Positions 58,500 through 60,000 of a stretch of 60,000 nucleotides of DNA are shown piece by piece. Below the pieces are notes generated by a model, which worked only from the letters and a program-made list of their open reading frames with translations, searched no databases and was not told the origin of the DNA. Where the stretch lies: contig CAIIXF020000005.1 of assembly GCA_903813345.2 (NCBI GenBank), forward strand, positions 35,097,375 through 35,157,374, given 5' to 3'. Positions within the stretch are counted from its first letter, which is position 1; each line of letters begins with the position of its first letter. The position numbers were made by a program, and so were the translations under genes. Origin of the DNA: Owenia fusiformis. Taxonomy: Eukaryota; Annelida; Polychaeta; Sabellida; Oweniidae.

Positions 58500-59074
58500 A
58501 TGGCTTCACCGGGAATACGAACAGAATGGTTAGCTATCATAATATTCTTATTCCTAATAACATTAATCGCACAAAATGGTAAGTGAAATATCAATATGGA
58601 ACAAACATTAAAAAATGGCAAAATATATTAAAATCAATTTGGGAGATAATGTTGTTTAAATTGCTCGATGGATGGTCTTTTTTACAAAATATAATATCTA
58701 ACGAGCAAAAAACTACCCACATTAAATCACTATCATGTGTTTTTCGAATTTCAGTAAATTGTGAGATATGCACGAGTTATTGCAACTCAACGGGTGATTT
58801 TATCGAATCATTCGATTGTGGAAACGATACTCAAGACTATTGTTGTGGGGTGTACTATGATCGTCATTGTTGCGTTGATTATTACCACAGATATCTCGAT
58901 ACCGGGAATGTAACCACTGTACAGACTTGTTTGGATATAAAGACTCGCATTAATGAACTCCAAGCTGAAAATACAAGCCCAATGATGCATGGAAAGTCTT
59001 GGTTGATTGTCGCTGCATCATTAGTGATGCGTTACTTATGTAGCGTCCAAAACAGTGATGCCGATAACTTTTGA
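58500..59074 (+). CDS. Shisa-like small Cys-rich membrane or secreted protein, 2 exons
   Basis: Exons 58500-58578 and 58755-59074 join at a phase-1 intron into 132 aa. The N-terminus (WLAIIIFLFLITLIAQN) is a signal peptide ending near residue 26. A Cys-rich domain follows: C-x2-C-x3-C, F.C, then YCCG and HCC (about 29-67). This order is close to the Shisa/CYYR1/VOPP1-type Cys domain, where the YCCG...CC block precedes a membrane span. Here a hydrophobic stretch (SWLIVAASLVM, about 106-116) could be that span but is short, and no proline-rich cytoplasmic tail follows. Either the family member is truncated, or the real gene splices from within exon 2 to further exons. AATAAA at 59435 fits a 360-bp 3' UTR. 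Confidence 0.65.
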
Positions 59075-60000
59075 GAAACACCCAAAGGAAGATGCAAGTG
59101 CAATGACTCTTAACAGCATGGTTGGTTGGTTACATTTGATCCTCTTAGAGTGACTGCTATGTTTAGTCTGAGGAGATTCACTGAATATTCGAGTTATCTT
59201 CCGGACAGATGGACGTACGGACAGACAGATGGTCGGAAGGCTTCCCTATATCCATACTGAACTTCGTTCGTTGGGATAACAATCTCGTGGAACTGGAAGT
59301 ATTATGACATGGGCTAACCAGGGGGGTTGTGCTGTATCAATGCTTTCCGCTTGTCTTTGTATTTTTATAAATCTTTATTTTTATTACATTTATTATATAC
59401 TGTAATAATATATTATCTCCATGATTAGAGGAGCAATAAATATAATAATAATAATAATAACAAGAATCAACATGTATTCACGTGGCTTTTGCTCCCCAGT
59501 TCACGGTCCAGTACATGCATGAGACTAACATAACATTCAAGTTAGTCCCAGCCAGTACAGACAAATGGTATTCTAATGCTTATATACTAGAGGTAACCAT
59601 AATCAGTACAAAAACAATAAATTGTTTTAAATATTCCATCCTATATTTCAAAACATACCATGCATATAACATTTTTATTGCATAATAAACAGTATACTAT
59701 ATAATGTAAAATATTGTTTCATTCAAACCATGGGCTCTGTTGAAAGCCCATGTTCAAACCATTAAGTAACGTTTAATATTAGAAAAATAGTTTAAATAAA
59801 AGACTAGCTTTTTTCTTGGATAAGAAACATCAGTCTGAAAATATTTTTTATTAAATTGAACATTTTGCCAGAGACAATGACACAAATGTTATATAATATC
59901 ATTCAGTAATCGAAGCATTTTATATAATCATAATAATGTAAAGTTATTTTAATACAATGACTGTGCAAATGTACACTTTTATTTTGTTCGTGAAAATAAG
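59075..60000. other. Shisa-like 3' UTR and intergenic
   Basis: GGACAGA-type words repeat at 59201-59232 (short degenerate tandem). A TAA/ATA microsatellite follows the poly(A) signal at 59440-59460. A small CATGGGCT hairpin is at 59729-59752. No further gene recognised. Confidence 0.45.
59729..59752. repeat. Small hairpin, CATGGGCT family
   Basis: CATGGGCT, four bases, then GTTGAAAGCCCATG; the right arm is identical to that at 47798-47811. Confidence 0.6.

Overview
The window is eukaryotic, A+T-rich genomic DNA with spliced genes (GT-AG introns), long intergenic stretches and a dense load of transposon remains. Gene content (rabenosyn-5, a MICOS CHCH protein, a TSP1/chitin-binding/Ig/trypsin mosaic protease, a Shisa-like protein) and repeat style (2A-bearing non-LTR elements, many terminal-inverted-repeat MITEs) point to an invertebrate animal, probably marine and possibly a lophotrochozoan such as a mollusc. 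The phylum is inference; nothing seen fixes it.

Region by region. 1-25 kb is gene-poor and built from mobile DNA: a Cys-rich ORF near 1 kb of a transposon-associated protein family, a palindrome-rich element (1.8-2.5 kb), small MITEs, a near-complete non-LTR retrotransposon with a 2A-like peptide (10.8-14.7 kb), two copies of a MITE with 8-bp target duplications, and a 5-kb giant inverted repeat (16,519-21,535) with perfect 18-bp ends, a 3-bp target duplication and decayed coding sequence in both arms. 25.4-33.6 kb is the rabenosyn-5 gene (minus strand, 8 coding exons, 510 aa). It lies head to head with a CHCHD3/MIC19-like gene (plus strand, 33.9-39.1 kb, 6 exons, 159 aa), and the two probably share a promoter. 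43.7-46.1 kb holds a ten-finger C2H2 protein gene (minus). 48.7-56.7 kb holds a five-exon mosaic serine protease gene in which every intron is phase 1. 58.5-59.1 kb holds a two-exon Shisa-like Cys-rich protein.

The genes do not form one pathway: rabenosyn-5 acts on endosomes, the CHCH protein on mitochondrial cristae, the protease outside the cell. The most notable material is structural: the giant inverted element and its empty-site relative at 38.3 kb, the mosaic protease with a Leu in place of the usual basic residue at its activation site, a nearly identical 1.26-kb tandem repeat of TTAA-bounded elements inside that gene, and three independent local duplications of exon edges in neighbouring genes.

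All exon models were built by eye from splice motifs and reading-frame continuity. No search or alignment program was run, and family names rest on recognised motifs.
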